Positions 45,417 to 53,438 of a stretch of DNA of 64,000 bases are shown in pieces. Under the pieces are notes generated by a model that was not told where the DNA came from, ran no database searches, and saw only the letters and a list, made by a program, of their open reading frames with translations. The translations under genes were made by a program, and so were the position numbers. The stretch's first letter is position 1. Each line of letters starts with the position of its first letter. Source of the stretch: Silvibacterium dinghuense (GTDB lineage Bacteria > Acidobacteriota > Terriglobia > Terriglobales > Acidobacteriaceae); NCBI RefSeq assembly GCF_004123295.1, contig NZ_SDMK01000001.1:1178001-1242000 (forward strand), written 5' to 3'.

Positions 45417-46481
45417 CTATTGCGAGGATGGAAAGAGCCGGTCAGAGAGCTGTGCCAGGTAGGAGACGGCTCCTATGGTCTGCTCATACTGGATACGAGT
45501 CGGGGCTATCACCGCAAGAGTACCGATGTTTTCAGCTCCGATCCGCGCCGGGGCGCCGATCAGGACCACATTATGCAGCCCAGGCAGCGTCTCCTCCAGC
45601 CCGACGACGACGCGCACATTCTGTTGCCGCGCATCGACATAGGCATTCAGCAGCGAGATGAGCCGCTCCTTGGCTTCAAGGGCATGCAGCATGGTCTGCA
45701 GCCGGCCACGGTCGATTTCACTGGCCAGCAGGTTGGCCGTGCCTTCGATAAAGATGCTCACCGCAGCCGAGGCTTCGCTTTCGAGTGCGCCCTTGCGATA
45801 GAGCTCTTCGAGCGAATGCATCAGGCGGTCATATTCGCTGCGCTCGGCCTCCAGCCGCCGCGCCAGCTCCAGCTGGATGCGGTCGACTCCCCAGCCGTGA
45901 AAATTCTCGTTCAGGTAGCGCGCGGAGAACTCAAGCTCCGCCAGCGAGAGATCGCGATCGAGGGAAAGCACCCGATCCTGCACCGTGCCTTCCATGGTGA
46001 CGACAACTGCCAGCACGCGCCCTGCGCCCAGCCGCGAAAAGTGAATATGCTCCAGCGTCTGCGTCTCGGCGGCCGTCGAAATGGCGACGCCCACACCGCT
46101 CGAGATGAGCGCCAACATGTGGGAAGTGCGCTCCAGGAACTGCTGGCTCGTATTCACCCCGGCAAAGGTGTCATGAATCTGCTCGATGCGCTCGGGCGCG
46201 AGCGGACCGAGCCGCGCGGGTGAGGCCAGCTGCTCGACGTAAAAACGGAAAGCCTGCGGCGTGGGGATGCGTCCGGCCGAGGTGTGCGGCTGATCGAGAA
46301 GCCCGGCCTCGTCGAGCGAAGCCATCAGGTTGCGGATGGTCGCCGCGCTCATGCCCTCTTTATTACCGAGCTGGCGCGCCACCGCGCCCGAGCCGACCGG
46401 CTGGCCCGTAGCGATATAGCTTTCAATGATCGACGTGAGAACCAGCCGCTCTCGCGAGCTGATGCGCAGATCCGACGGCAT
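45417..46481 (-). CDS. hrcA: Heat-inducible transcription repressor HrcA
   Basis: The protein is 354 residues from ATG 46481. HrcA represses chaperone operons through the CIRCE operator and is helped to fold by GroEL. An N-terminal winged helix (LTSIIESYIATGQPVGSGAV, then MSAATIRNLMASLDEAGLLD and QPHTSAGRIPT, the HrcA DNA-binding signature) is followed by the GAF-like dimer domain with VLAVVVTMEGTVQDR, LARRLEAERSEYDRL and IGAPARIGAENIGTLAVIAP. It heads the operon hrcA-grpE-dnaJ. A sigma-70 type promoter lies upstream, and the ribosome-binding site may be hidden in a hairpin. No CIRCE sequence was found next to it. Confidence 0.95.
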   Translation of the reverse strand: MPSDLRISSRERLVLTSIIESYIATGQPVGSGAVARQLGNKEGMSAATIRNLMASLDEAGLLDQPHTSAGRIPTPQAFRFYVEQLASPARLGPLAPERIEQIHDTFAGVNTSQQFLERTSHMLALISSGVGVAISTAAETQTLEHIHFSRLGAGRVLAVVVTMEGTVQDRVLSLDRDLSLAELEFSARYLNENFHGWGVDRIQLELARRLEAERSEYDRLMHSLEELYRKGALESEASAAVSIFIEGTANLLASEIDRGRLQTMLHALEAKERLISLLNAYVDARQQNVRVVVGLEETLPGLHNVVLIGAPARIGAENIGTLAVIAPTRIQYEQTIGAVSYLAQLSDRLFPSSQ

Positions 46482-46486
46482 GGCGT

Positions 46487-46516
46487 CCCCCTCGCTCGCT
46501 CCGGCAGGAAAGGGGG
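46487..46516 (-). promoter_or_regulatory. Hairpin covering the hrcA ribosome-binding site
   Basis: On the mRNA, CCCCCU (46516-46511) can pair with AGGGGG (46492-46487), which is the Shine-Dalgarno sequence 5 nt before the hrcA ATG, across an 18-nt loop. This is a candidate translational thermosensor for the heat-shock operon, inferred from base pairing only. Confidence 0.4.
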
Positions 46517-46568
46517 TGAAGCTCCGGCCAAAGTGGCTACCGTCTTCTGGATAGACGGCTCCCTTTCT

Positions 46569-46597
46569 ATTGTAGGAAGGCAAACAGGGCCGGTCAA
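46569..46597 (-). promoter_or_regulatory. Sigma-70 type promoter of hrcA-grpE-dnaJ
   Basis: On the minus strand TTGACC (46597-46592) and TACAAT (46574-46569) are separated by exactly 17 bp. The predicted transcript has a leader of about 80 nt before hrcA. No CIRCE inverted repeat overlaps it. Confidence 0.8.
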
Positions 46598-46630
46598 CGC
46601 GCTTATTCTGCCGCGCTCTGCGTGCAAACC

Positions 46631-47941
46631 CTATCTCGACGGAGCCGGCGGCAGGCGATAGATTTCGATCGCGCCCTCGCGCAGGATGGCGAACTCCAGC
46701 CCGTCGGCTGAGAGCGCGTAGTTGTGCCCGGCACTGACCTCCGGCGATGCCGTTTTCACCAGCTCAAGCTTCCCGGTCTGCGTGTCGAAGACGCCGACCG
46801 GCTGATCGAGGACATCGTCTTCACCGAAGGGATCGAGCGAGCCGATGGTGTGATTGATCTCGAGCGAGCCATAGGCAAAGCGCGTGCCGTTTTCGGCGAA
46901 GGCGAAGGTTGGCCAGATATAGCGCGACAGCCAGCGCTGCTGCCACAGGACACCACCCTGCGTCGAAAACACAGTGATCGAGTGGTCGCTCGTCCCCCCG
47001 GGGCAGCCCATCACCATGGCTGCGGTCTCGCTCAGCGTCTCCACCGTCGGCTCGCAGGCCGAGCGCAGCTCGCCCATCTTTACCTCGTCCCCACGAAACG
47101 GGGCGGCATGAACCAGCCAGTCATCCGGCGCCTTGCCTTCGGCGGTATTCACGATGCCTTCCGGCAGCATGGGAATACTGACCGGGGTCCGCGTTTCACT
47201 GCGCGCGATCATCTTGTTCTCCGGCAGCTTCACGAGCAGAATCTGTGTCCGCTTACGCTGCTGCCGCGTCCATTCCTCTTCGCCGGGATGCGGAGCGTCC
47301 GGACCAAGCGTAGGAGCTTGCGAGGGTTTCGCGGCATCCCCCTCCGGAACCTTCTGCGCAGCCTCCAGCGGCAGATACTTTACCGTCTCGATGGCCAGCA
47401 GCCGGTGCGTGGGAGAAACACTGACCGCTTCGATCTGCGTCTCGGGCTGCAGATAGGGCCGCAATCCCAGGCTGCTGTCCGTCTGGTAAAGCACGTTGCG
47501 CTGGCGCACCAGGAATCTCCCATTTCCGAGCGCCCACAGATAGGCTTCACGATCATGCATGCGCCAGGTCGTTTCCTTGACGACCTTTCCTGTGGCCGTT
47601 TCTAGCACCAGCGCATGGATCACCTGGTCCATGTCATCGTCCGGATCGTCCGGCACCCGCTGCAACAGGCCGCCCTTGCGAAAGGTAAAGAGCAGGTGAT
47701 CCGCATCGATGAAGTCCAGCGTGACCGAAGAAAGCCGCGCCGTCAGGTAGAAGCGGCTGGGCGCGGCAAATCCCAGCGGCTCAACCGGGATGCGCATCGC
47801 AGGCACCATCTCCTGCGCAGCGCGCGATTTCATATCGCCCTTGTCGGATGCAGCGTGCAGTGCAGACGCAGAACCGAGCAGAGCGGAGAAAACCGCTGCG
47901 TGAGCCAGCCAGAGCAGGCGAAAAGACAGGCGGGCAGCCAT
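46631..47941 (-). CDS. Secreted protein of unknown function, propeller-like
   Basis: The protein is 436 residues from ATG 47941 (GGGGAG 10 nt upstream). The signal peptide is RLSFRLLWLAHAAVFSALLG then SASALHAAS. The mature part is a series of beta-strand repeats that read like a distant propeller: LDFIDADHLLFTFRKGGLL, HALVLETATGKVVKETTW, VSVSPTHRLLAIETVKYL, SITVFSTQGGVLWQQRW, TRFAYGSLEIN and DTQTGKLELVKT, ending EFAILREGAIEIYRLPPAP. These resemble WD40-like repeats without a catalytic motif. It is divergent from the M13 peptidase gene (158 bp). Confidence 0.8.
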   Translation of the reverse strand: MAARLSFRLLWLAHAAVFSALLGSASALHAASDKGDMKSRAAQEMVPAMRIPVEPLGFAAPSRFYLTARLSSVTLDFIDADHLLFTFRKGGLLQRVPDDPDDDMDQVIHALVLETATGKVVKETTWRMHDREAYLWALGNGRFLVRQRNVLYQTDSSLGLRPYLQPETQIEAVSVSPTHRLLAIETVKYLPLEAAQKVPEGDAAKPSQAPTLGPDAPHPGEEEWTRQQRKRTQILLVKLPENKMIARSETRTPVSIPMLPEGIVNTAEGKAPDDWLVHAAPFRGDEVKMGELRSACEPTVETLSETAAMVMGCPGGTSDHSITVFSTQGGVLWQQRWLSRYIWPTFAFAENGTRFAYGSLEINHTIGSLDPFGEDDVLDQPVGVFDTQTGKLELVKTASPEVSAGHNYALSADGLEFAILREGAIEIYRLPPAPSR

Positions 47942-48099
47942 GAACAGCATTCTCCCCGTAGCTGCCGCAGGAGGCAAATTGTTGTGCCCGTTCCCGGCGC
48001 GGATCACAACCCGGCTTGACTTTCCCTTGACTTGCTCACACCCGGTTGCTAGCTTCCAGCTTGTTGGCTCCCCGCTCTTCCTGAATGCCCGAGGTCTGC

Positions 48100-50163
48100 A
48101 TGCATCTGTCCTTTCCTGCGCGGCTTGCCGCCGCTGCTCTCGCCTTTTCTTTTGTTCCTGCCCTGCACGCGCAGTCTTCTGAAACAAAGACGCTCAAGGC
48201 ACTCGACCCAAAGCTGATGGACACCAGCGTCGACCCCTGCGTGAACTTTTACCAGTACTCCTGCGGAGGCTGGCTGAAGCAGAATCCGATCCCGTCTGAC
48301 CGCTCCTCTTACGGACGCGACTCCGAGCTAATGGACCAGAACGAGCTGGTGCTCAAGGCCATTCTCGAGAAGGCCGCGGCGGACAGCGCCGGCCGCACCG
48401 CGAACGAACAGAAAATCGGCGACTACTATGCCACCTGCATGGACACTTCGGCCATCGACAGCGCAGGCGTGAAGCCCATCGAGCCGATTCTTGCCCGCAT
48501 CGACGCCGTGAAATCGAAGCAGGAGCTGGCCGGACTCGCGGCGTGGCTGCAGATGCAGGGTATCTCTTCCTTCTTCGGTTTCGGCAGCGACCAGGACTAT
48601 AAAGACGCCACGCAGCAGATCGCCGAAGTCGACCAGCAGCAGCTTGGCCTGCCGGAAAAAGGCTACTACGACCGCACCGATGCCGATTCCGTAAAGCTGC
48701 GCCAGCAATATCAGCAGCACATCGCGCAGACCTTCGTACTGCTGGGCGAGAGCCAGGAGCAGGCATCGAAGAATGCGGCTACAGTGCTCCGCCTCGAGAC
48801 CGCCCTGGCCGCTGCCTCGCTCAGCACCGTCGAGCGGCGCGATCCGCAGAATGTCTATCACAAGACGGAGCTCACCGCGTTCGACGGTTCGCTCTCGAAT
48901 TTCGGCTTCGATCGCTTTCTGCGCGGCGTCGATACGCCCGCGGTGTCTTCGTTGAACGTGACTTCGCCGGTCTACTTCGCGGCGCTGAACAAGCTGCTTG
49001 GCGAAACCAGCCTCCCTGAGCTGAAGACCTACCTGCGCTGGACAGCGATCCGCCAGCTGCCGTCGACGGCGCTGCCGCATGCGCTCGACGAAGAGAGCTT
49101 CGCCTTCTACGGCCGCATCCTCTCCGGCCAGCCCGAGCAGCAGCCGCGCTGGAAGCGGTGCACCCGCGCCGTCGACGGCGCACTCGGCGAAGCCCTTGGC
49201 CAGGTCTACGTCGCGCAGCGCTTCAGCCCCGCGGACAAGGCGCGGACGCTCGAGCTGACGAAGGATATCGAGGCCGCGATGGATCGCGACATCGATCAGC
49301 TCTCGTGGATGAGCGCGGAGACCAAGGTGCGCGCCAAGGAGAAGCTGCATGGCGTAGCCAACAAGATCGGCTATCCCGATCAGTGGCGCGATTATTCCTC
49401 GCTCGAGGTGAAGCGTGGTGATGCGCTCGGCAACGAGGAGCACGCGGCGGCCTTCGAAACGCATCGCCAGATTGCGAAGATCGGCAAGCGTGTCGACCAC
49501 GGCGAGTGGGACATGAGCCCGCCAACCGTCAACGCCTACTACAATCCGCAGATGAATGACATCAACTTCCCGGCCGGCATCCTGCAGCCTCCGTACTTCG
49601 ATGCCACGCAGGACGACGCGGTGAACTATGGCGACGCAGGCGGGGTGATCGGCCATGAGCTCACGCACGGCTTCGACGACGAAGGCCGCCAGTTCGATGC
49701 CAAGGGCAACCTGCTGAACTGGTGGACGCCCGACGACGCGAAGCAGTTTACCGAGCGTGCCGGCTGCGTGGTCAACGAGTTCAACGGCTTTGTTGCGGTC
49801 GGCGATCTGCACGTGAACGGACAACTCACGCTTGGCGAGAATCTCGCCGACCTTGGCGGCTTGAAGCTTGCGTTTCTCGCCTATCTCGACCGCGCGCAGA
49901 AGGCCGGCTTAGACCTGACGAAGAGGGGCGGCCCCGAGTACGGCGGACTCACGCCGGAGCAGCAGTTCTTCGTCTCCTACGGGCAGGGCTGGTGCCAGAA
50001 CAATCGTCCTGAGAACTTGAAGCTGCGCGTGCAGACCGATCCGCACTCTCCTGAGGAGTTCCGCGTGAATGGTGTGGTCGTGAACCTGCCGCAGTTCCAG
50101 AAGGCTTTCGCCTGCAAGACCGGACAGCCCATGGCACCAGCCCAACGCTGCTCCATCTGGTGA
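48100..50163 (+). CDS. Secreted M13 family metallopeptidase (neprilysin/PepO-like)
   Basis: The protein is 687 residues from ATG 48100 (GAGG at 6 nt). The signal peptide is FPARLAAAALAFSFVPALHAQ. M13 features in order are DPCVNFYQYSCGGWLKQNPI, NAYYNPQMNDINFPAGILQP (NAYY substrate-binding motif), the zinc site VIGHELTHGFDDEGRQFD (HExxH), GENLADLGGLKLAFLAY (third ligand Glu with ExxxD) and the C-terminal CSIW, which matches the family's C-x-x-W end. It is expected to be a periplasmic or secreted oligopeptidase. A C repeat starts two bases after its stop, and an EamA permease gene follows on the same strand. Confidence 0.94.
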   Translation: MHLSFPARLAAAALAFSFVPALHAQSSETKTLKALDPKLMDTSVDPCVNFYQYSCGGWLKQNPIPSDRSSYGRDSELMDQNELVLKAILEKAAADSAGRTANEQKIGDYYATCMDTSAIDSAGVKPIEPILARIDAVKSKQELAGLAAWLQMQGISSFFGFGSDQDYKDATQQIAEVDQQQLGLPEKGYYDRTDADSVKLRQQYQQHIAQTFVLLGESQEQASKNAATVLRLETALAAASLSTVERRDPQNVYHKTELTAFDGSLSNFGFDRFLRGVDTPAVSSLNVTSPVYFAALNKLLGETSLPELKTYLRWTAIRQLPSTALPHALDEESFAFYGRILSGQPEQQPRWKRCTRAVDGALGEALGQVYVAQRFSPADKARTLELTKDIEAAMDRDIDQLSWMSAETKVRAKEKLHGVANKIGYPDQWRDYSSLEVKRGDALGNEEHAAAFETHRQIAKIGKRVDHGEWDMSPPTVNAYYNPQMNDINFPAGILQPPYFDATQDDAVNYGDAGGVIGHELTHGFDDEGRQFDAKGNLLNWWTPDDAKQFTERAGCVVNEFNGFVAVGDLHVNGQLTLGENLADLGGLKLAFLAYLDRAQKAGLDLTKRGGPEYGGLTPEQQFFVSYGQGWCQNNRPENLKLRVQTDPHSPEEFRVNGVVVNLPQFQKAFACKTGQPMAPAQRCSIW

Positions 50164-50164
50164 G

Positions 50165-50217
50165 GACTGGCCGTCCAGGCCTTTCGCCTTCGGCCTCCGC
50201 TCCCGTTGGTCGCGATC
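50165..50217 (-). repeat. Inverted C element after the M13 peptidase gene
   Basis: GACTGGCCGTCCAGGCCTTT, CGCCTTCGGCCTCCGCTCCC and GTTGGTCGCGATC: the reverse complement of C, beginning one base after the peptidase TGA (50161-50163). Confidence 0.85.
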
Positions 50218-50292
50218 AGGGGTTCTTACCAAGTGCCGGGGAGCCTCGACGGCGGGGAGTTGGGTTCACCACAACACACTATGGAATCCGTA

Positions 50293-50329
50293 CCTTCCCA
50301 CCCAAGCGGAGCTTGGATGGGGCACCCGG
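50293..50329 (+). repeat. A hairpin repeat
   Basis: CTTCCCACCCAAGCGGAGCT then TGGATGGGGCACCCGG, a near-perfect A copy, 75 bp from the C element of the M13 peptidase gene. Confidence 0.85.
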
Positions 50330-50365
50330 ATATCCTAGAAGCATCCCTTTGCACAGGAACACGCT

Positions 50366-51322
50366 TTGCCAGTTGCCTCTCCCACATCGTCATCCCGCAC
50401 CGCCAGCACCGCACTCGGCTACGGAGCCTGCGCGCTGGCGGGAACGCTCTGGGGTACGGGCTTTTACTTCGGCAAGATCGCGCTCACGGCGATGGGCGTG
50501 GGGCACATGGTGCTCTACCGCTTCCTCTTCGCGCTGCTCGGGCTCGCGCCGCTCATGCGCCGTCCGAACCTTAACCGCCGCGAGTGGCAGCTGCTTCTGC
50601 TGGCCAGCTTTCTTGGAATTCCGGTGCAGTTTCTGCTGCAGTTCTGGGGGCTTGCGCTCACCACCGTCAGCCACGCCGCGCTCATGGTGGGAACCATGCC
50701 GGTGATCCTCGCCGTCGGTGCCGTGATCTTCACCCATGAACGTCTTGATATCAAGGGATGGTTCGCCCTCGCCGGCTCCACCACCGGCGTCGTGCTCATC
50801 ACCCTCAGCAGCGTGCACGGCGCGGCGGGCACGCATGGGGCTGGACATGGAGTTGGGCATGGGCCCTCGCTCGCGGGCGATCTGCTGGTTGTGCTCTCGC
50901 TGGTCATCGCGCTGGGCTGGCTGCTGATCAACCGTCACCTGATGCAGAGCCACTCCGCGATCACCATCACCGCGTGGGGCATTCTTGCCGGAGTGCTCAT
51001 GCTGGCGCTGATGGTCATCCCCTTTGCCGGATGGCCACCGGTGCATGCGGTCAGCAGCCGTGTGTGGTTCGCGCTCATCGCCAGCGGCCTTTTCTGCACC
51101 GCGCTCACCACGTTCCTCTGGAACTGGGGCATTCGCCATGTGCCCGCCTCACGCGCCGGTGTCTTCCTCAACATCGAGCCCGCGCTCGGCTCCATTCTGG
51201 GCGTGGAGTTGATGGGCGACAAGCTCGGGCCATGGACATGGGCCGGAGGCGCGCTGATCCTCACCGCCGCTATCGTGCTCACGACGACCGGACGTGCAGA
51301 GGCGGAGATGCTGCTGGAATAG
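50366..51322 (+). CDS. EamA/DMT family transporter
   Basis: The 318-residue protein starts at TTG 50366 with AGGA at 7 nt. Ten transmembrane segments form two EamA repeats: repeat one from ACALAGTLWGTGFYFGKIAL to TGVVLITLSSVHG, repeat two from LLVVLSLVIALGWLLINRHL to GGALILTAAIVLTTT. The typical drug/metabolite transporter helix-end patterns (PVILAVGAVIFTHERLD; ASRAGVFLNIEPALGSILG) are present. The loop between the repeats is His/Gly-rich (THGAGHGVGHGPS) and may bind metal. Substrate unknown. Confidence 0.9.
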   Translation: MPVASPTSSSRTASTALGYGACALAGTLWGTGFYFGKIALTAMGVGHMVLYRFLFALLGLAPLMRRPNLNRREWQLLLLASFLGIPVQFLLQFWGLALTTVSHAALMVGTMPVILAVGAVIFTHERLDIKGWFALAGSTTGVVLITLSSVHGAAGTHGAGHGVGHGPSLAGDLLVVLSLVIALGWLLINRHLMQSHSAITITAWGILAGVLMLALMVIPFAGWPPVHAVSSRVWFALIASGLFCTALTTFLWNWGIRHVPASRAGVFLNIEPALGSILGVELMGDKLGPWTWAGGALILTAAIVLTTTGRAEAEMLLE

Positions 51323-51326
51323 GCTT

Positions 51327-52220
51327 CTACTGCTGTTTCTTCGAGTCCTCAGTTGCTCCCTGAGCAGCGAGCGAACCCACTGCATTCAGTTGCGCCTGCA
51401 AATGGATATTAGGTCCCGCAATCATCATGGTTTTACTCCATGATTCGTACCCAGTCTTCTTGACCGCAATCTCGTGCTTTCCATATGCGATGGATATCTG
51501 AGAGGGTGTATTACCTACAAACGCACCATCAACCTCGATATCGCAGTTGGGCACATTCGCATCGACCGCAAGCTGCGATGTCACTGCCTGAGCAACAGCC
51601 ACCGGAACCGCCGACGGATTCAACTTCGCCATATCCAGCACCATGTCTCCATCAACATAGGCGGTAATCTCAGTACCCTTCGGAATCGTGATGTCCTTGC
51701 CGTGAATAAAGAGGAAAAGTGGTGCTGCAGGGAAGAACACAATACTTGTAGCCACAATGGCACCTGTCATCGCTCCGACATGCCCTCCGCCCTTGCCACC
51801 TTCCGTTGCACGGAGCGTAGCCTTTTCCCCATCTACGAGACGTGCGCTATCGATATTGACATTCAGCTTTCCTGCGCGCCCCATGCTCTTCTTGTGCTCT
51901 GCTTCTGTGACAGTCGCCAGCGCGAGACCGCCCTTAGGAATGACTACTTGACCATCGACGCGTATCTCCTCAACGACCTCGAAATCGACCTCATCTCCCA
52001 CCTTCGCATCAGCAGAAGACAACGTACGGCCCAACTTCAATTTGATCGGAGTGCCATCCAGCAGAGTATTTGGCTTGGGAGGCTGCTGCGGTTGCGCATT
52101 CGGAGATGAGCTCTCCTGAACAGGTTTAACAGAAGAAGTGCTCTTATCTTGGGCTATCAGGTACGTGCTGGCAGAGAGAAGAGAAATACACGAAAAGACA
52201 GAGACGAACTTTCGCACCAC
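51327..52220 (-). CDS. Secreted PEGA domain protein
   Basis: The 297-residue protein starts at GTG 52220. The signal peptide is FVSVFSCISLLSASTYLIAQ. A proline/serine-rich linker leads to a barrel-like region (LKLGRTLSSADAKVGDEVDF, VDGQVVIPKGGLALATVTEA), then a short hydrophobic piece (MTGAIVATSIVFFPAAPLFL) and a C-terminal PEGA domain, NCDIEVDGAFVGNTPSQISI with AYGKHEIAVKKTGYESW. The first half resembles AMIN/OpgC-like envelope domains of acidobacteria, which sit between membranes. Function unknown. Confidence 0.8.
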   Translation of the reverse strand: MVRKFVSVFSCISLLSASTYLIAQDKSTSSVKPVQESSSPNAQPQQPPKPNTLLDGTPIKLKLGRTLSSADAKVGDEVDFEVVEEIRVDGQVVIPKGGLALATVTEAEHKKSMGRAGKLNVNIDSARLVDGEKATLRATEGGKGGGHVGAMTGAIVATSIVFFPAAPLFLFIHGKDITIPKGTEITAYVDGDMVLDMAKLNPSAVPVAVAQAVTSQLAVDANVPNCDIEVDGAFVGNTPSQISIAYGKHEIAVKKTGYESWSKTMMIAGPNIHLQAQLNAVGSLAAQGATEDSKKQQ

Positions 52221-52427
52221 GAATCACCGGCCTGCTATCTGGATGTGTGGGGGTGCAGTCACGATAGCAGCGCTTACAGGAAAAGAAAATTAACGAATAA
52301 GGTAATGACTTCGCAATTAACGGAATCCGATTATGCAGAGACTATGGATTCCGCAAGCACAATCATTGACGATAGCCGCCTCAGGGAGGAATGCTCTGGT
52401 TCTTCTTTAGATAGAAAACAGAACTGA

Positions 52428-52500
52428 TTCGCGACCAGCGGGAGCGGGTGCCGCAGGCGCAAGGCCTGGACGGCCAGTCCCGCCCTGCGCGGAGCAGCTA
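52428..52500 (+). repeat. C element fused to the DnaC-like gene stop
   Basis: TTCGCGACCAGCGGGAGCGG, GTGCCGCAGGCGCAAGGCCT, GGACGGCCAGTCCCGCCCTG and CGCGGAGCAGCTA. The final CTA at 52498-52500 is the reverse complement of the DnaC-like gene's TAG stop. Confidence 0.85.
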
Positions 52501-53262
52501 TGCGAAGCGGGCGCGTCCGGCCTTTTGGCGGAAGTCGTCGCCGCGCATCTCGATCGTCACGCACATCTCGGCCAGGCGCGAGCGCATACGCTCACCGATG
52601 CGGTCGCCGAGCGTTTCTTCGCGCATGGCACGTTGCGCGCCGGTAGCTGCGCCGCCGGGCGCGGCGTCGGGGTAGTTGGTCGTGATGATAGTGGTGCGCT
52701 TGTCGTTGTAGCGCGTATTCAGAATGTGCGCGACCGTATCCCACACCCACTCTGTCGGCTTTGAGGCACCCAGCTCATCGAGCACCAGCACCTCGGCCTC
52801 GAAGACCGGCCGCAGGATTTCGAGCTCGGTAGTAAGCACCTGTGGATTGTAGGAGTGCTGAATCTCCTTGAGCAGCTCGCGATAATCGCAGAAGAGCCCG
52901 CGCACGCCCTTCTCGGTGATGAGCGATTGCAGAATACCCACGGAGAGATGCGTCTTGCCTACGCCGATCGAGCCGGTAAGCAGCAGGCCCTTGCCCTCGG
53001 TTGCCAGCGGGTAGCTGTCGACGAAGCGCTGCGCCATCATGTAGGCGGCCCGCAGCGAGGCATCTGCCTGGGGAAACAGCGCGTAGGTTTCGAGCGCGCA
53101 ATGTTCATAGCGTTTCGGGATGCCGGCACGCTCCAGAAGAGAAAGACGACGACGCTCGAAGCGGCAGTCGCAGGGCTCGGCAACACGGCGGCCGTTCTTA
53201 TCCAGAACAACCACCATGCCCATGCCATCGCACTTGGGACAGGGTTCCGTCATGACCTGCAT
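52498..53262 (-). CDS. DnaC-like AAA+ ATPase (helicase loader type)
   Basis: The 254-residue protein has an N-terminal zinc-binding knuckle (CPKCDGMG and CDC) and a DnaC/DnaI-type AAA+ core: Walker A GSIGVGKTH at residues 97-104, LFCDYRELLKEIQHSYN, Walker B VLVLDELGASKPTEWVWDTV and sensor region TIITTNYPD, with the arginine-finger region GERMRSRLAEMC. Helicase loaders of this type act in chromosomal or phage replication initiation; no phage genes are nearby. The start is ATG 53262 (an internal ATG 9 bp later is possible). The stop lies in a C repeat. Confidence 0.85.
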   Translation of the reverse strand: MQVMTEPCPKCDGMGMVVVLDKNGRRVAEPCDCRFERRRLSLLERAGIPKRYEHCALETYALFPQADASLRAAYMMAQRFVDSYPLATEGKGLLLTGSIGVGKTHLSVGILQSLITEKGVRGLFCDYRELLKEIQHSYNPQVLTTELEILRPVFEAEVLVLDELGASKPTEWVWDTVAHILNTRYNDKRTTIITTNYPDAAPGGAATGAQRAMREETLGDRIGERMRSRLAEMCVTIEMRGDDFRQKAGRARFA

Positions 53263-53377
53263 TCAGTATCGCAGGCCAGTGCACGGACTGCGAAGCGTGG
53301 AAAACAAAGATCGGAAAACGAGGGAAACGGATGCCGGCGCCGGTTTCTGCAACTGGAGGCATGGGCGACACTAAGAC

Positions 53378-53413
53378 AAAAGGACCGGATACCTTGCGGT
53401 CTCCGGTCCTTTT
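53378..53413 (-). terminator. Terminator of the tannase-like gene
   Basis: AAAAGGACCGGA and TCCGGTCCTTTT form a 12-bp stem around a 12-nt loop, 26 bp past the gene's stop on the minus strand, with the T run inside the stem. Confidence 0.85.
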
Positions 53414-53438
53414 GCTCTCCAACCCGGCGCAGCCTGCC

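Noticed and set aside
48328-49824. 498-codon minus-strand frame opposite the M13 peptidase
   Set aside because: Antisense shadow of the M13 gene.
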